A DNA stretch of 64,000 bases from Ralstonia sp. A12 (GTDB taxonomy: Bacteria; Pseudomonadota; Gammaproteobacteria; Burkholderiales; Burkholderiaceae), in the NCBI RefSeq assembly GCF_000801955.1, contig NZ_JSZO01000009.1:1-64000 (forward strand). Direction: 5' to 3'. This document shows positions 34,138 to 43,123 of the stretch, piece by piece; the stretch's first letter is position 1, and each line of letters begins with the position of its first letter. Below the pieces are notes generated by a model, which worked only from the letters and a program-made list of their open reading frames with translations, ran no database searches and was not told where the DNA came from. A program made the translations under genes and the position numbers.

Positions 34138-35499
34138 TTACGCCCCAGCCGCCCCGTCTCCACCTTCCTGCGCTTCACGCTCTTCGCGTTCCTCGCGCTC
34201 TTCACGGGGCAGGGTCAGCATGCCGGTGTTGTACACGTATTCGTACACCTCGCCATAGCGGCCCCATTCAATGCCGATCTTGAGCACGCGCTCGGCTTCT
34301 TCGGGCTTGAGGTAGGCCTCCAGCTCGCGCAGCACCTGCTCTTCCCGGATCTCGCCGTCTTCGTTGGCGTCCAGCTCGGCACGGATGTGCGAAGCCAGGG
34401 CCACCTGTTCGAGCAGCTTCTGCCCGAACAGCACCTTGCGCTCGGGCGGCTCGGTTTCCATGTAGGTCTTGCCGAACGGGGTAACGATGATGTCGCCGCG
34501 CTCGATGGTGGCGAGCTGCAGCAGGGCCAGCGCTTCGCAGGCGGGCAGCAGGTCGTCGTCGGTCACGCCGGCTTCTTCGGCCAGGTGCGGCAAGTCGGCG
34601 CGGCCGTTGAACGGCGCTTCGACCAGCAGGTCCAGGATGGCCTCCATCTGGCCGATCTCGGCTTCCGGCAGGCGGTAGGCCAGTTGCTGCGCGGCAGACT
34701 CGGCGCCCACGTGCACACCCACGCGCTCCGGCGAGGTCATCAGGCCATACACCTCGTCGATGAGGTTGCGCACGGCAGCAGAATCACGGTTACGCGGGCG
34801 GGGGAAGGGCACACGCACTTCCGCACGGATGCGCCCCGGATCGCTGGAGAGGATGACGATGCGGTCGGCCATCATCACGGCCTCTTCGATATTGTGCGAG
34901 ACGATCAGGATGGCCTTGATCTTGGTGCGGCGGTCTTCCCACAGGTCGAGCATTTCGTCGCGCAGGTTCTCGCCGGTCAGCACGTCCAGCGCGGAGAACG
35001 CTTCGTCCATCAGCAGCAGGTCGGGCTCGGTCACCAGGGCGCGCGCAATGCCCACGCGCTGGCGCATACCGCCCGAGAGTTCACGCGGCAGAGCGCTGTT
35101 GAAGCCCGACAGGCCGATCAGGTCGATGGCCTGCTCGGCGCGCTCTTCGCGCTCGGCCTTGGGCACGCCTTGCGCTTCCAGGCCCAGCTCTACGTTCTGC
35201 TGCACCGTCAGCCACGGGAACAGCGCGAACGACTGGAACACCATCGCAATGCCCTGCACCGGGCCGGAATATTCGCGCCCGCGGAACAGCACCTGGCCGC
35301 GGTCCGCACGCACCAGGCCCGCCATGATGCGCAGCAGGGTCGACTTGCCCGAACCGGATTTGCCCAGCATGGCGACGATCTCGCCCTCGCGGATGTTGAT
35401 ATCCAGACCCTCGAGCACCGAGCGGTCGGTGTGGTCTGCGGTGCGGAAAATTTTCGAGACGCCGCGCAGCTCGATGACGGATTCTGCGGTGTTAGCCAT
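34138..35499 (-). CDS. ABC transporter ATPase with C-terminal AAA-associated domain
   Basis: The 453-residue protein has a complete ABC ATPase: Walker A GKSGSGKST, Q-loop VFQSFALFPW, signature LSGGMRQRVGIARAL, Walker B LLLMDEAFSALD and the switch His in VSHNIEEA. It is of the nitrate/sulfonate/taurine type. About 190 further residues form the AAA-associated domain and end in a Glu/Arg-rich tail (REEREEREERE). The membrane partner is the fused permease immediately upstream (24 bp). No substrate-binding protein gene is nearby, so the substrate is unknown. Confidence 0.92.
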   Translation of the reverse strand: MANTAESVIELRGVSKIFRTADHTDRSVLEGLDINIREGEIVAMLGKSGSGKSTLLRIMAGLVRADRGQVLFRGREYSGPVQGIAMVFQSFALFPWLTVQQNVELGLEAQGVPKAEREERAEQAIDLIGLSGFNSALPRELSGGMRQRVGIARALVTEPDLLLMDEAFSALDVLTGENLRDEMLDLWEDRRTKIKAILIVSHNIEEAVMMADRIVILSSDPGRIRAEVRVPFPRPRNRDSAAVRNLIDEVYGLMTSPERVGVHVGAESAAQQLAYRLPEAEIGQMEAILDLLVEAPFNGRADLPHLAEEAGVTDDDLLPACEALALLQLATIERGDIIVTPFGKTYMETEPPERKVLFGQKLLEQVALASHIRAELDANEDGEIREEQVLRELEAYLKPEEAERVLKIGIEWGRYGEVYEYVYNTGMLTLPREEREEREEREAQEGGDGAAGA

Positions 35500-35523
35500 G
35501 TTCTGTTCTCTACAAAAATCGTC

Positions 35524-37287
35524 TTACAGGCGGGTGCGCTCTTGCGCGATCTCGTACAGCCGGTTCCACAGCAGCCGGTTGAAGCCGACCACGAACAGGC
35601 TCATCACCACGATGCCCAGCGCAATGCGCGGGAAATCACCCTTCGATGTCATCTCGGCGATGTAGCTGCCCAGGCCCGTGGCCACCAGCGTGCGGTCGCC
35701 CCACGTCACGTATTCGGAGACGATGCTGGCGTTCCATGAACCGCCGGCGGCGGTCACCAGGCCCGTGAGCAGGTTGGGGAACACCGCCGGGATCAGGAAG
35801 CGCTTCCACAGCAGCCAGCCGCGCAGGCCGAAGTTGCGCGCGGCCAGTCGCAGCTCGGTCGGGATGCCCGTCGCACCGGCAATCACGTTGAACAGGATGT
35901 ACCACTGCGTGCCGAAAATCATCAGCGGGCTCAACCAGATTTCCGGGTTGAGCGAGAAGCGCGCGATGAGCATCACCGCCAGCGGGAACATCAGGTTGGC
36001 CGGGAAGGCCGCCAGGAACTGCGCCACCGGCTGCGCGATGCGCGCCACGTTCGGGTTCAGGCCGATCCGGATGCCGATCGGCACCCAGATCAGCGCGGCC
36101 AGGGCGATCAGCAAAATCACGCGCGTCATGGTCAGGAAGCCGAGCCACAGCACGTGGCCCACTTCCGCCCAGCCCACCTCGGAGCGCACGAACTGCAGGA
36201 TGTGCACAACGGCAGCCAATGCGGCCAGGATGATGATCACGTCGGCCACGCGGTTCCACCACGGGAAGCGCGGGAGAAAACCATTGCCGCCCGAGGCCGT
36301 GGGCCGGGTGCGCTCAGCGCCCCAGGAAAGCGTGCGCTCGGCCAGGGCGGCGGTGCGCTCCAGCAGCGCCTTGACCCACTCGGAGCGGCGCAGCAGGTCC
36401 AGCAGCCACGATTGCGGCTCGCGCTCGGACGACATCGCATCGAAGCGGAAGCGGTCCGCCCAGGCAACCAGCGGGCGGAACAGGAACTGGTCGTACAGCA
36501 GAATGCCAATCAGCATCGTCAGAATCGCCCAGCCGATGGCGGGCAGGTTCTGATGCTGGATCGCCAGCGAGATGTACGAGCCGATACCCGGCAGCTTGAT
36601 GTCATGGCCCGATACCGAGATGGCCTCGGAGGCCACCACGAAGAACCAGCCGCCCGACATCGACATCATCATGTTCCACAGCAGGCCCGGCATGGCGAAC
36701 GGCACTTCCAGGCGCCAGAAGCGCTGCCACTTCGACAGGCGGAACACCGTGGCCGCCTCTTCCAGGTCGGTCGGGATGGTGCGAAACGATTGGTACAGCG
36801 AGAACGCCATGTTCCACGCCTGCGACGTGAAGATGGCGAAGATGGCCGCGCATTCCACGCCCACCAGGTTGCCCGGGAACAGCGCAATGAAGCCCGTGAC
36901 GGTAATCGACAGGAAACCCAGCACCGGAATCGATTGCAGGATGTCCAGCGCCGGCACCATCACCTTCTCGGCCGTGCGGTTCTTGGACGCAATGGCCGCA
37001 AACGCAAACGAGAACGCCAGCGACGCACCCAGCGCCAGCAGCATGCGGATACTCGTACGCAGCAGGTAGTAGGGCAGTTGCGCCACGTCCAGGCTCACGT
37101 CCAACTGCGTTTCGCCAGGCGTGTACGGCACGTTCATCTGCTTGGCGGCAAAGGCCACGAGCACGATGGCCGCCAGGATGATGGGCAGCAGCGCCAGGTC
37201 AAAGCGGTTGGGCGGCGCCGTCAACAGGTTGCCGAAGTTGACGCCAAAGGGGCCCCGGATGGTGGTTTCGTTGTCGTTTTGCTGCAT
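35524..37287 (-). CDS. ABC transporter permease, two fused BPD domains
   Basis: A 587-residue inner-membrane protein with two permease modules of the BPD_transp_1 kind in one chain. The first (to about residue 270) carries the ATPase-contacting EEAATVFRLSKWQRFWRLEVP loop; the second carries ELRLAARNFGLRGWLLWKRFLIP. Both EAA loops match the nitrate/taurine group. A fused pair can replace a permease dimer. The start at 37287 (MQQNDNETT) has a poor ribosome-binding site; the frame is open upstream to 37416. Confidence 0.88.
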   Translation of the reverse strand: MQQNDNETTIRGPFGVNFGNLLTAPPNRFDLALLPIILAAIVLVAFAAKQMNVPYTPGETQLDVSLDVAQLPYYLLRTSIRMLLALGASLAFSFAFAAIASKNRTAEKVMVPALDILQSIPVLGFLSITVTGFIALFPGNLVGVECAAIFAIFTSQAWNMAFSLYQSFRTIPTDLEEAATVFRLSKWQRFWRLEVPFAMPGLLWNMMMSMSGGWFFVVASEAISVSGHDIKLPGIGSYISLAIQHQNLPAIGWAILTMLIGILLYDQFLFRPLVAWADRFRFDAMSSEREPQSWLLDLLRRSEWVKALLERTAALAERTLSWGAERTRPTASGGNGFLPRFPWWNRVADVIIILAALAAVVHILQFVRSEVGWAEVGHVLWLGFLTMTRVILLIALAALIWVPIGIRIGLNPNVARIAQPVAQFLAAFPANLMFPLAVMLIARFSLNPEIWLSPLMIFGTQWYILFNVIAGATGIPTELRLAARNFGLRGWLLWKRFLIPAVFPNLLTGLVTAAGGSWNASIVSEYVTWGDRTLVATGLGSYIAEMTSKGDFPRIALGIVVMSLFVVGFNRLLWNRLYEIAQERTRL

Positions 37288-37485
37288 CTTGAATAACCGG
37301 GACGAAATTCGCTGACGAACATCGTGCTGCACAACCTCTGCCTGGGTTGCGGCGCGATACGTGGCGTGGGTGGCGGAAAGCGGCGCCAGAACGTCATGTT
37401 CGGCATCGCTTGGCATCCGGCGGCAAGCCGCCTAGTTTACCTTGCGTAACGCCGGACCTTGCCGTGCGGTTGTCAGTCTGCCTAC

Positions 37486-37506
37486 GTCACATTCCAGAAA
37501 TGTGAC
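37486..37506. promoter_or_regulatory. GTCACATT-N5-AATGTGAC palindrome in divergent promoter
   Basis: GTCACATT at 37486-37493 and AATGTGAC at 37499-37506 are perfect inverted repeats with a 5-bp spacer, between the ABC permease gene (minus) and the acylphosphatase gene (plus). The form suits a dimeric regulator; which one is not known. No copy was noticed elsewhere in the window. Confidence 0.55.
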
Positions 37507-37577
37507 AGAGATGCGACAACGTTGGTTTGTCATCTTTCTCCCAACAACCTGCCTGCCGTCTGCCCTGGAGCCGCCGC

Positions 37578-37865
37578 ATGTCCGCCATCGCACAAGTGAT
37601 CGTTACCGTACAGGGCCGCGTGCAGGGTGTGGGCTACCGGGCAGCCTGTGCCGACATGGCCCGGACGCTCGGCCTGCGGGGCTGGGTGCGCAACCGCCGC
37701 AGTGGTGCGGTCGAAGCCTTCCTGGCCGGCCCGGAGGCCAATGTGCTGCGCATGCGCGAATGGATGTGGGAGGGCCCCGCCGGCGCCCAGGTCACCGAGC
37801 TGGACGTCGCTCCGGGCACCAACGAGGCACTGGTGCCAGGGTTCGAGATCCGGCCAACGGTGTAG
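37578..37865 (+). CDS. acyP: Acylphosphatase
   Basis: The 95-residue protein matches acylphosphatase: IVTVQGRVQGVGYRAACADMA with the catalytic Arg, GLRGWVRNRRSGAVEAFLAG with the catalytic Asn, and the C-terminal FEIRPTV. The enzyme hydrolyses carboxyl-phosphate anhydrides such as acetyl phosphate. It starts at 37578; an in-frame upstream ATG at 37527 lacks the conserved start. Divergent from the ABC permease; followed by the Pit gene on the same strand. Confidence 0.93.
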   Translation: MSAIAQVIVTVQGRVQGVGYRAACADMARTLGLRGWVRNRRSGAVEAFLAGPEANVLRMREWMWEGPAGAQVTELDVAPGTNEALVPGFEIRPTV

Positions 37866-38004
37866 ACCCTATCGCCAGGTCCTTGCCGCGCCAGTCCATA
37901 CATCGGCAATCAACGGAAACAAACGCGACACGAAACCGTCACCCAAGGCCCCTGGGCGGCTCCTAGAATCGATCACTCTCCCAGCCCCCGCCTCGGTGAT
38001 CCCC

Positions 38005-39591
38005 ATGTCGCATCCGCTTTCCGTGCAACCCGGTGCTGTGCCCGCGCGCTTTCGCAATGTCGGCATTGCGCTGTTCCTGCTGATCCTGGCGGCCGGCGCC
38101 GCCTATGTGGTCAGCCACCTGGTATCCGACCTGGAGAACGTGGCCAGCAGTTCGGTGCTGCCGTTCGTTCTGCTCGGTGTTGCGCTGGCGATCGCGCTGG
38201 GCTTTGAGTTCGTCAACGGCTTTCATGACACGGCCAATGCGGTCGCCACGGTCATCTACACGCATTCGTTGTCGCCGCACCTGGCGGTGGTGTGGTCAGG
38301 CATGTGGAATTTTGCAGGCGTGCTGACCTCCAGCGGCGCGGTGGCCTTCGGCATCCTGCAACTGCTGCCGGTGGAGCTGATCCTGCAGGTGGGCAGCCAC
38401 TCGGGCTTTGCGATGGTGTTTGCGCTGCTGATTGCGGCCATCATCTGGAACCTGGCGACGTGGTACCTGGGGCTGCCGTCGTCCAGCTCGCACACGCTCA
38501 TCGGCTCGATCATCGGCGTGGGCCTGATGAACCAGCTCCTGCGCGGCGCCAACGGCACCAGTGGGGTGGATTGGAGCCAGGCGCTGGGGGTGGGCAAGTC
38601 GCTGCTGTTCTCGCCCATCGTCGGCTTTCTGCTGGCGGCGCTGCTTCTGCTGGTGCTCAAGGCGCTGGTGCGCGTGCCGGCGCTCTATGCCGAGCCCGAG
38701 GGCAACCAGCCGCCGCCGTTCTGGATTCGCGCGCTGCTCATCCTTACCTGCACAGGCGTGTCGTTCGCGCACGGCTCCAATGACGGGCAGAAGGGCATGG
38801 GCCTGATCATGCTGATCCTGATCGGCACGGTGCCGACGGTGTACGCACTCAACCGCGCCGTCACGCCTGCTGAGACGCAAACCTTCCTGGCCGTGTCGCA
38901 CCAGGCGTCGGCCGCGCTCGGCAAGTACGCCAACGGGGTGGCGCCTTCCGCCAACCCGCGTGCGGATGTGCAGGCCTACGTGCAGACGCGCACGCTCACG
39001 CCGACCACGCTGCCCGCCGTGCAGGCGCTGACGGAAACCGTCGCCGCACAGGTCGGCCAGACAGGCTCGATGGCCACCGTGCCGCAGAACGAGGTGGATA
39101 ACATCCGCAACAACATGTACCTCGCCTCCGAGGCCATCCGCCTGCTCAAGAAGAGCGGGCAGCCCGCCATCGCCAAGGACGACCAGGCCGTCATCGACAA
39201 CTACAAGCAGCAGCTCGACCACGCCACCAAGTTCATCCCCACGTGGGTGAAGGTGGCTGTGGCGATTGCGCTAGGCCTGGGCACGATGGTGGGCTGGAAG
39301 CGCATCGTGGTGACGGTGGGCGAGAAGATTGGCAAGCAGCACCTGACCTATGGGCAGGGGGCCTCGGCCGAACTGGTGGCGATGGCCACCATTGGCGCGG
39401 CCGATGCGTATGGCCTGCCGGTGTCGACCACGCACGTGCTGTCTTCCGGTGTGGCGGGCACCATGGCCGCCAACGGCTCGGGGCTGCAGTGGAATACCGT
39501 GCGCAGCCTGCTGCTGGCATGGGTGCTGACGCTGCCGGCGTCGATCGTGCTGGCAGGCGCGCTGTACTGGGCGTTCAAAGCGGTGTTCTGA
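38005..39591 (+). CDS. pitA: Inorganic phosphate transporter, Pit family
   Basis: The 528-residue inner-membrane protein has two PHO-4 halves with the signatures GFEFVNGFHDTANAVATVIYTHSLSPH and FAHGSNDGQKGMGLIML, typical of low-affinity Pi:H+ (metal-phosphate) symporters of the PitA/PiT family. A hydrophilic loop of about 130 residues separates the halves. The start at 38005 puts the first helix at residue 18. It converges on the PPK2 gene, 30 bp away. Confidence 0.93.
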   Translation: MSHPLSVQPGAVPARFRNVGIALFLLILAAGAAYVVSHLVSDLENVASSSVLPFVLLGVALAIALGFEFVNGFHDTANAVATVIYTHSLSPHLAVVWSGMWNFAGVLTSSGAVAFGILQLLPVELILQVGSHSGFAMVFALLIAAIIWNLATWYLGLPSSSSHTLIGSIIGVGLMNQLLRGANGTSGVDWSQALGVGKSLLFSPIVGFLLAALLLLVLKALVRVPALYAEPEGNQPPPFWIRALLILTCTGVSFAHGSNDGQKGMGLIMLILIGTVPTVYALNRAVTPAETQTFLAVSHQASAALGKYANGVAPSANPRADVQAYVQTRTLTPTTLPAVQALTETVAAQVGQTGSMATVPQNEVDNIRNNMYLASEAIRLLKKSGQPAIAKDDQAVIDNYKQQLDHATKFIPTWVKVAVAIALGLGTMVGWKRIVVTVGEKIGKQHLTYGQGASAELVAMATIGAADAYGLPVSTTHVLSSGVAGTMAANGSGLQWNTVRSLLLAWVLTLPASIVLAGALYWAFKAVF

Positions 39592-39621
39592 CCCCCCGCA
39601 CAGCGCGCGGGTACCGGTGCC

Positions 39622-40521
39622 TCAGTAGACGTTCGGGACGATCATTTCTTGCGGCACCGGGTGGCGGATGTATTCCGCGTGGTGCACGCGATCGGGCAGC
39701 AGCACCGGCGGATGCGGCACCGGGTGGTACGGCACCTGGGTGAGCAGGTGGTCGATGCAGTTCAGGCGCGCGCGCTTCTTGTCATCGGCCAGCACCACCC
39801 ACCATGGCGACTCTGGAATGTGCGAGCGTTCCAGCATCGCCTCCTTGGTGCGCGTGTAGTCTTCCCAGCGGCGGCGGCTTTCCAGGTCCATCGGGCTCAA
39901 CTTCCACTGCTTGAGCGGATCGTCGATGCGGCTCTGGAATCGCACTTCCTGCTCTTCGTCCGTCACCGAGAACCAGTACTTGATGATCTGGATGCCGGAG
40001 CGCACGAGCATCTTTTCGAACTCGGGCACGGAGCGGAAGAACTCTTCGTATTCCTCATCGGTGCAGAAGCCCATCACGCGCTCGACACCGGCGCGGTTGT
40101 ACCAACTGCGGTCGAACAGGACGATCTCGCCAGCGGCGGGCAGGTGCGCGACGTAGCGCTGGAAGTACCACTGCGTGCGTTCACGGTTGGTGGGGGCGGG
40201 CAGGGCGGCCACGCGGCACACGCGCGGGTTCAGGCGCTGCGTGATGCGCTTGATGGCGCCGCCCTTGCCGGCAGCATCGCGTCCTTCGAAGATCACCACC
40301 AGCCGATGGCCGGTTTCGATCACCCAGTCCTGCAGCTTGACCAGTTCGCCCTGCAGGCGGAACAGCTCGCGGAAGTACATGCGCCGCGTTTCGCGGGCTT
40401 CGTCGCTGATGCCCTCGCCGCCGAGCAGGTGGTCGTCGATTTCCATTTCCAGCTCCTCGTCCAGGGTGTCGAGGAGGTCTTCCTGCAGTCGCGCCTCTCG
40501 CGCTGCGTCGCGTTCGCTCAT
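39622..40521 (-). CDS. ppk2: Polyphosphate kinase 2
   Basis: The 299-residue protein is a class I PPK2, which transfers phosphate from polyphosphate to nucleoside diphosphates (usually GDP/ADP) or back. Walker A is EGRDAAGKGG at about 79-88, followed by FDRSWYNRAGVERVMGF with the Walker B/lid residues and the Arg-rich FQSRIDDPLKQWKLSPMDLESRRRW. GGAGCAGGA precedes the ATG at 40521. Its position facing the Pit gene suggests phosphate storage and supply together. Confidence 0.94.
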   Translation of the reverse strand: MSERDAAREARLQEDLLDTLDEELEMEIDDHLLGGEGISDEARETRRMYFRELFRLQGELVKLQDWVIETGHRLVVIFEGRDAAGKGGAIKRITQRLNPRVCRVAALPAPTNRERTQWYFQRYVAHLPAAGEIVLFDRSWYNRAGVERVMGFCTDEEYEEFFRSVPEFEKMLVRSGIQIIKYWFSVTDEEQEVRFQSRIDDPLKQWKLSPMDLESRRRWEDYTRTKEAMLERSHIPESPWWVVLADDKKRARLNCIDHLLTQVPYHPVPHPPVLLPDRVHHAEYIRHPVPQEMIVPNVY

Positions 40522-40655
40522 GATGTCCTGCTCCTGCCGTCCTACCGAATGGGGCACGCCGCCCGGGGGCGGCGCATGTTCAAGCATACGCCTGAGTAGG
40601 TAGCACGCCCATGTGGCATGGCAGTGACATGAGGCCGCGGCAGGCGCCGCCCGGC

Positions 40656-41513
40656 TCAGCTTGCCTGGGCTTCGAGTGTGAACTTGGCGGCGCTGTCCTG
40701 GCCGAGCAGGCGGACCAGCGTGGGCATGGCCTCTTCCAGTTGCGCCTTGAGCGTCCATGGCGGGTTAACGATGAACATGCCGCTGCCGTGCAGGCCCAGG
40801 CCGCCGGCCACCGGTTGCTTGACCGTCAACGTCACGTGCAGCCAGTCGCTTCCGCCCAGCCGCTTCAGCTGTGCCGGCAGTTGCACCGATTCACGCCGCT
40901 GCACCTGCGGATACCAGACTGCGTACATGCCAGTGGCAAAGCGCTGCAGGCTGTCCTGCAGGGCCTGCACGGTGCGCGCGTAGTCCCGCTTGTCTTCAAA
41001 CGACGGGTCGATCAGCACCACGGCGCGGCGCGGCGGCGGAGGCAGGATCGCCTTGACGCCGCCAAAGCCGTCGCCGTCATACAGCATGACCCGGCGGCCG
41101 GCACCACGGAAGTTGTTGGACAGCACCTTGATCTCGGTGCTGTGCAGCTCGAACAGACGCAGGCGATCGGCATCGCGCAGCATCTGCCACGCCAGCCAGG
41201 GTGATCCGGGGTAGTGCTTGAGGTCGCCTTTCGGGTTCAGCTCGCGCACCTGGTCGAGGTAGGTCTCAAGCAGCGCGGGCATCGGCTCGCCAGCCGCGGC
41301 GGCGCGCCACAAGGGGCCGATGCCGGTGTCGAACTCGGCCTTCTTCTGCGCCCATTCGTGGTCCAGCGCGTAGAGGCCGGCGCCTGCATGCGTGTCGATG
41401 TACCAGAACGGCTTGTCCTTCTGCGTCAGGTAGTCGAGCACCTGCGCCACGACGGCGTGCTTGAGGACATCGGCGTGGTTGCCGGCGTGAAAGGCGTGGC
41501 GATAGCTAAGCAT
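40656..41513 (-). CDS. rlmJ: 23S rRNA (adenine(2030)-N6)-methyltransferase RlmJ
   Basis: RlmJ methylates A2030 of 23S rRNA. The 285-residue protein has the N-terminal LSYRHAFHAGNHADVLKH signature, DTHAGAGLYAL near residue 41 and a catalytic DPPY-type motif in the form IDPSFE (residues 167-172). The second Pro is replaced by Ser and the Tyr by Phe. Length is normal (about 280). Confidence 0.93.
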   Translation of the reverse strand: MLSYRHAFHAGNHADVLKHAVVAQVLDYLTQKDKPFWYIDTHAGAGLYALDHEWAQKKAEFDTGIGPLWRAAAAGEPMPALLETYLDQVRELNPKGDLKHYPGSPWLAWQMLRDADRLRLFELHSTEIKVLSNNFRGAGRRVMLYDGDGFGGVKAILPPPPRRAVVLIDPSFEDKRDYARTVQALQDSLQRFATGMYAVWYPQVQRRESVQLPAQLKRLGGSDWLHVTLTVKQPVAGGLGLHGSGMFIVNPPWTLKAQLEEAMPTLVRLLGQDSAAKFTLEAQAS

Positions 41514-41579
41514 GGGCGAACCAAGTGCGCCTGAAAGCTCAGGCGCACGGGCGGCGGAAACAAGGGTAAGGCGCGAATG

Positions 41580-43019
41580 CTACCACCGCGGCGCATGCGT
41601 CCCCAGCGGCACGGTGGGCAGCGCCCAGTACGGTGGCGTGTCGGAAAGCTGCCCTGCGTGGCGCATGGCCGTGAGCGTGCCGAAGCCGGAGGGCGTGGTC
41701 TCCAGGTACGCGCCGATATCTTCGTAGCGCGGGTCCGGCACGTCGAAGCCGTTGGCCACGCGGCCAAAGCTGCGCAGCCAGTGCGCCGTCTGCGCGAGCG
41801 ACACGCGTACGTGCCAGCTTCCGCCTTCGGTCATGCGGCGTGCGAGTGCGGTCATGGCACCGGCGGCCATCAGGTAACCCGCCCCATGGTCGAGCGCCTG
41901 GGCGGGCAGCGGGTGCGGCTTGTCCACACCGGCGGCTTCCGCTTCCGCCCAGTTGAAGCCGCTGGCCGTCTGCACGAGCGAATCGAACCCGCGCCGATTG
42001 GCCCACGGCCCGTCATAGCCGTACGCGCACAGGCTCACGTAGACAATGCCTGGGCACAATGCCGCAGCTTGCTCGGGGCTGAAACTGAGCCCAGCCACGC
42101 CACCGGGTCGATAGCCTTGCACAAAGATGTCGGCGTCGCGCAGCAGCGTGCGCAGTTGCTCAGCATCGGCGGCCTGGCGCAAGTCGAGTTGGGCCGAGCG
42201 CTTGCCGCGCCCGGTGTCGATCACCAGCGGCGGAATCGCGGGCAGGTGCGGTGCGGTGATCAACAACACATCCGCCCCGTGCGCAGCAAGCGTACGTCCG
42301 CTCACCGGGCCGGCAATCACGCGCGTGAGGTCCAGCACGCGCACGCCAGAAAGCGGCCGACCCTCGGCGTGGTGCGGCAGTGGTTCGGGCGCTGCATCAC
42401 CAATGCGTTCGATGGTCATCAACGGTTGGCCGGCTACAGCAATGCCTTGCGGATGGCGATCCCATTCGTCGAAGGTGCGTGCAGCGGTCACAACCATGCC
42501 GGCTTGCGCAGCGGCCTCTTCAAACGCTTCTGCCTTCCATTGGCTCAGTGCGGCGGCCACCGCTTCACGGTCGTACGCGCAGCCGAGCAGTTTGAGCACG
42601 CCGTCCCGGTGATGCGGGAAGTTGGTGTGCAGGCGCACCCAGCGGCCATCGCCGCAGCGGTACAGCCCGGCGATCTTGTCCCACGGCTCGGGCGGCAGTT
42701 GGCCATCCACGCGGAAGTAGCGCTCGGAACGGAACTCCAGCGCAGCGTGGTGCATGTCCACAGACACCGTCTGCTGGCGGCCGGTGCGTAGCGTATCGAC
42801 CTGCGCAGCAGCCAGCGCTGTGGCGGCGATGGTGCTCTGCGCCAGCGTGCCCACCGCAAAGGACGAAGGCAATGCCGGGTCCGTTCCCGTGAGCGCGACG
42901 CGCGACAGCGCATCGGCGGGCTGGCCGAGCACGGTCCACAGTTGGGCAAGGGCTTCAGTCGAGGTAATGGTTTGGGTCTGCCTGGAAGGATCAACCACAT
43001 CAACAGCAGGTGACGACAT
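41580..43019 (-). CDS. Class III CoA-transferase (CaiB/BaiF family)
   Basis: The 479-residue protein has two CaiB-like segments: LSGVRVLDLTRVIAGPVSGRTLAAHGADVLLI and DIFVQGYRPGG, VYVSLCAYGYDGPWANRRGFDSLVQTASG, the pattern of family III CoA-transferases. The usual catalytic Asp of the class lies in the segment after the first motif, but I could not place it with confidence. The donor and acceptor are unknown. It is divergent from the citrate synthase-like gene (104 bp between starts), which may share its pathway. Confidence 0.87.
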   Translation of the reverse strand: MSSPAVDVVDPSRQTQTITSTEALAQLWTVLGQPADALSRVALTGTDPALPSSFAVGTLAQSTIAATALAAAQVDTLRTGRQQTVSVDMHHAALEFRSERYFRVDGQLPPEPWDKIAGLYRCGDGRWVRLHTNFPHHRDGVLKLLGCAYDREAVAAALSQWKAEAFEEAAAQAGMVVTAARTFDEWDRHPQGIAVAGQPLMTIERIGDAAPEPLPHHAEGRPLSGVRVLDLTRVIAGPVSGRTLAAHGADVLLITAPHLPAIPPLVIDTGRGKRSAQLDLRQAADAEQLRTLLRDADIFVQGYRPGGVAGLSFSPEQAAALCPGIVYVSLCAYGYDGPWANRRGFDSLVQTASGFNWAEAEAAGVDKPHPLPAQALDHGAGYLMAAGAMTALARRMTEGGSWHVRVSLAQTAHWLRSFGRVANGFDVPDPRYEDIGAYLETTPSGFGTLTAMRHAGQLSDTPPYWALPTVPLGTHAPRW

Positions 43020-43123
43020 GACAGGACTCCGCAGAAAGGGTGTGCACGCATTACAGTCCTGCGGTGGTCGTAGCGTCAACATTGACTAGACTGATCAACC
43101 TCGATCGCCCAATCACGCATCCG

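Noticed and set aside
37927-37942. Pho box before the Pit gene
   Set aside because: Only two imperfect GACAC/GTCAC units 11 bp apart; too weak to list as a feature.
40656-41513. Inactive RlmJ because of the DPSFE motif
   Set aside because: The key Asp-Pro is kept and only secondary positions vary, so loss of function is not supported.
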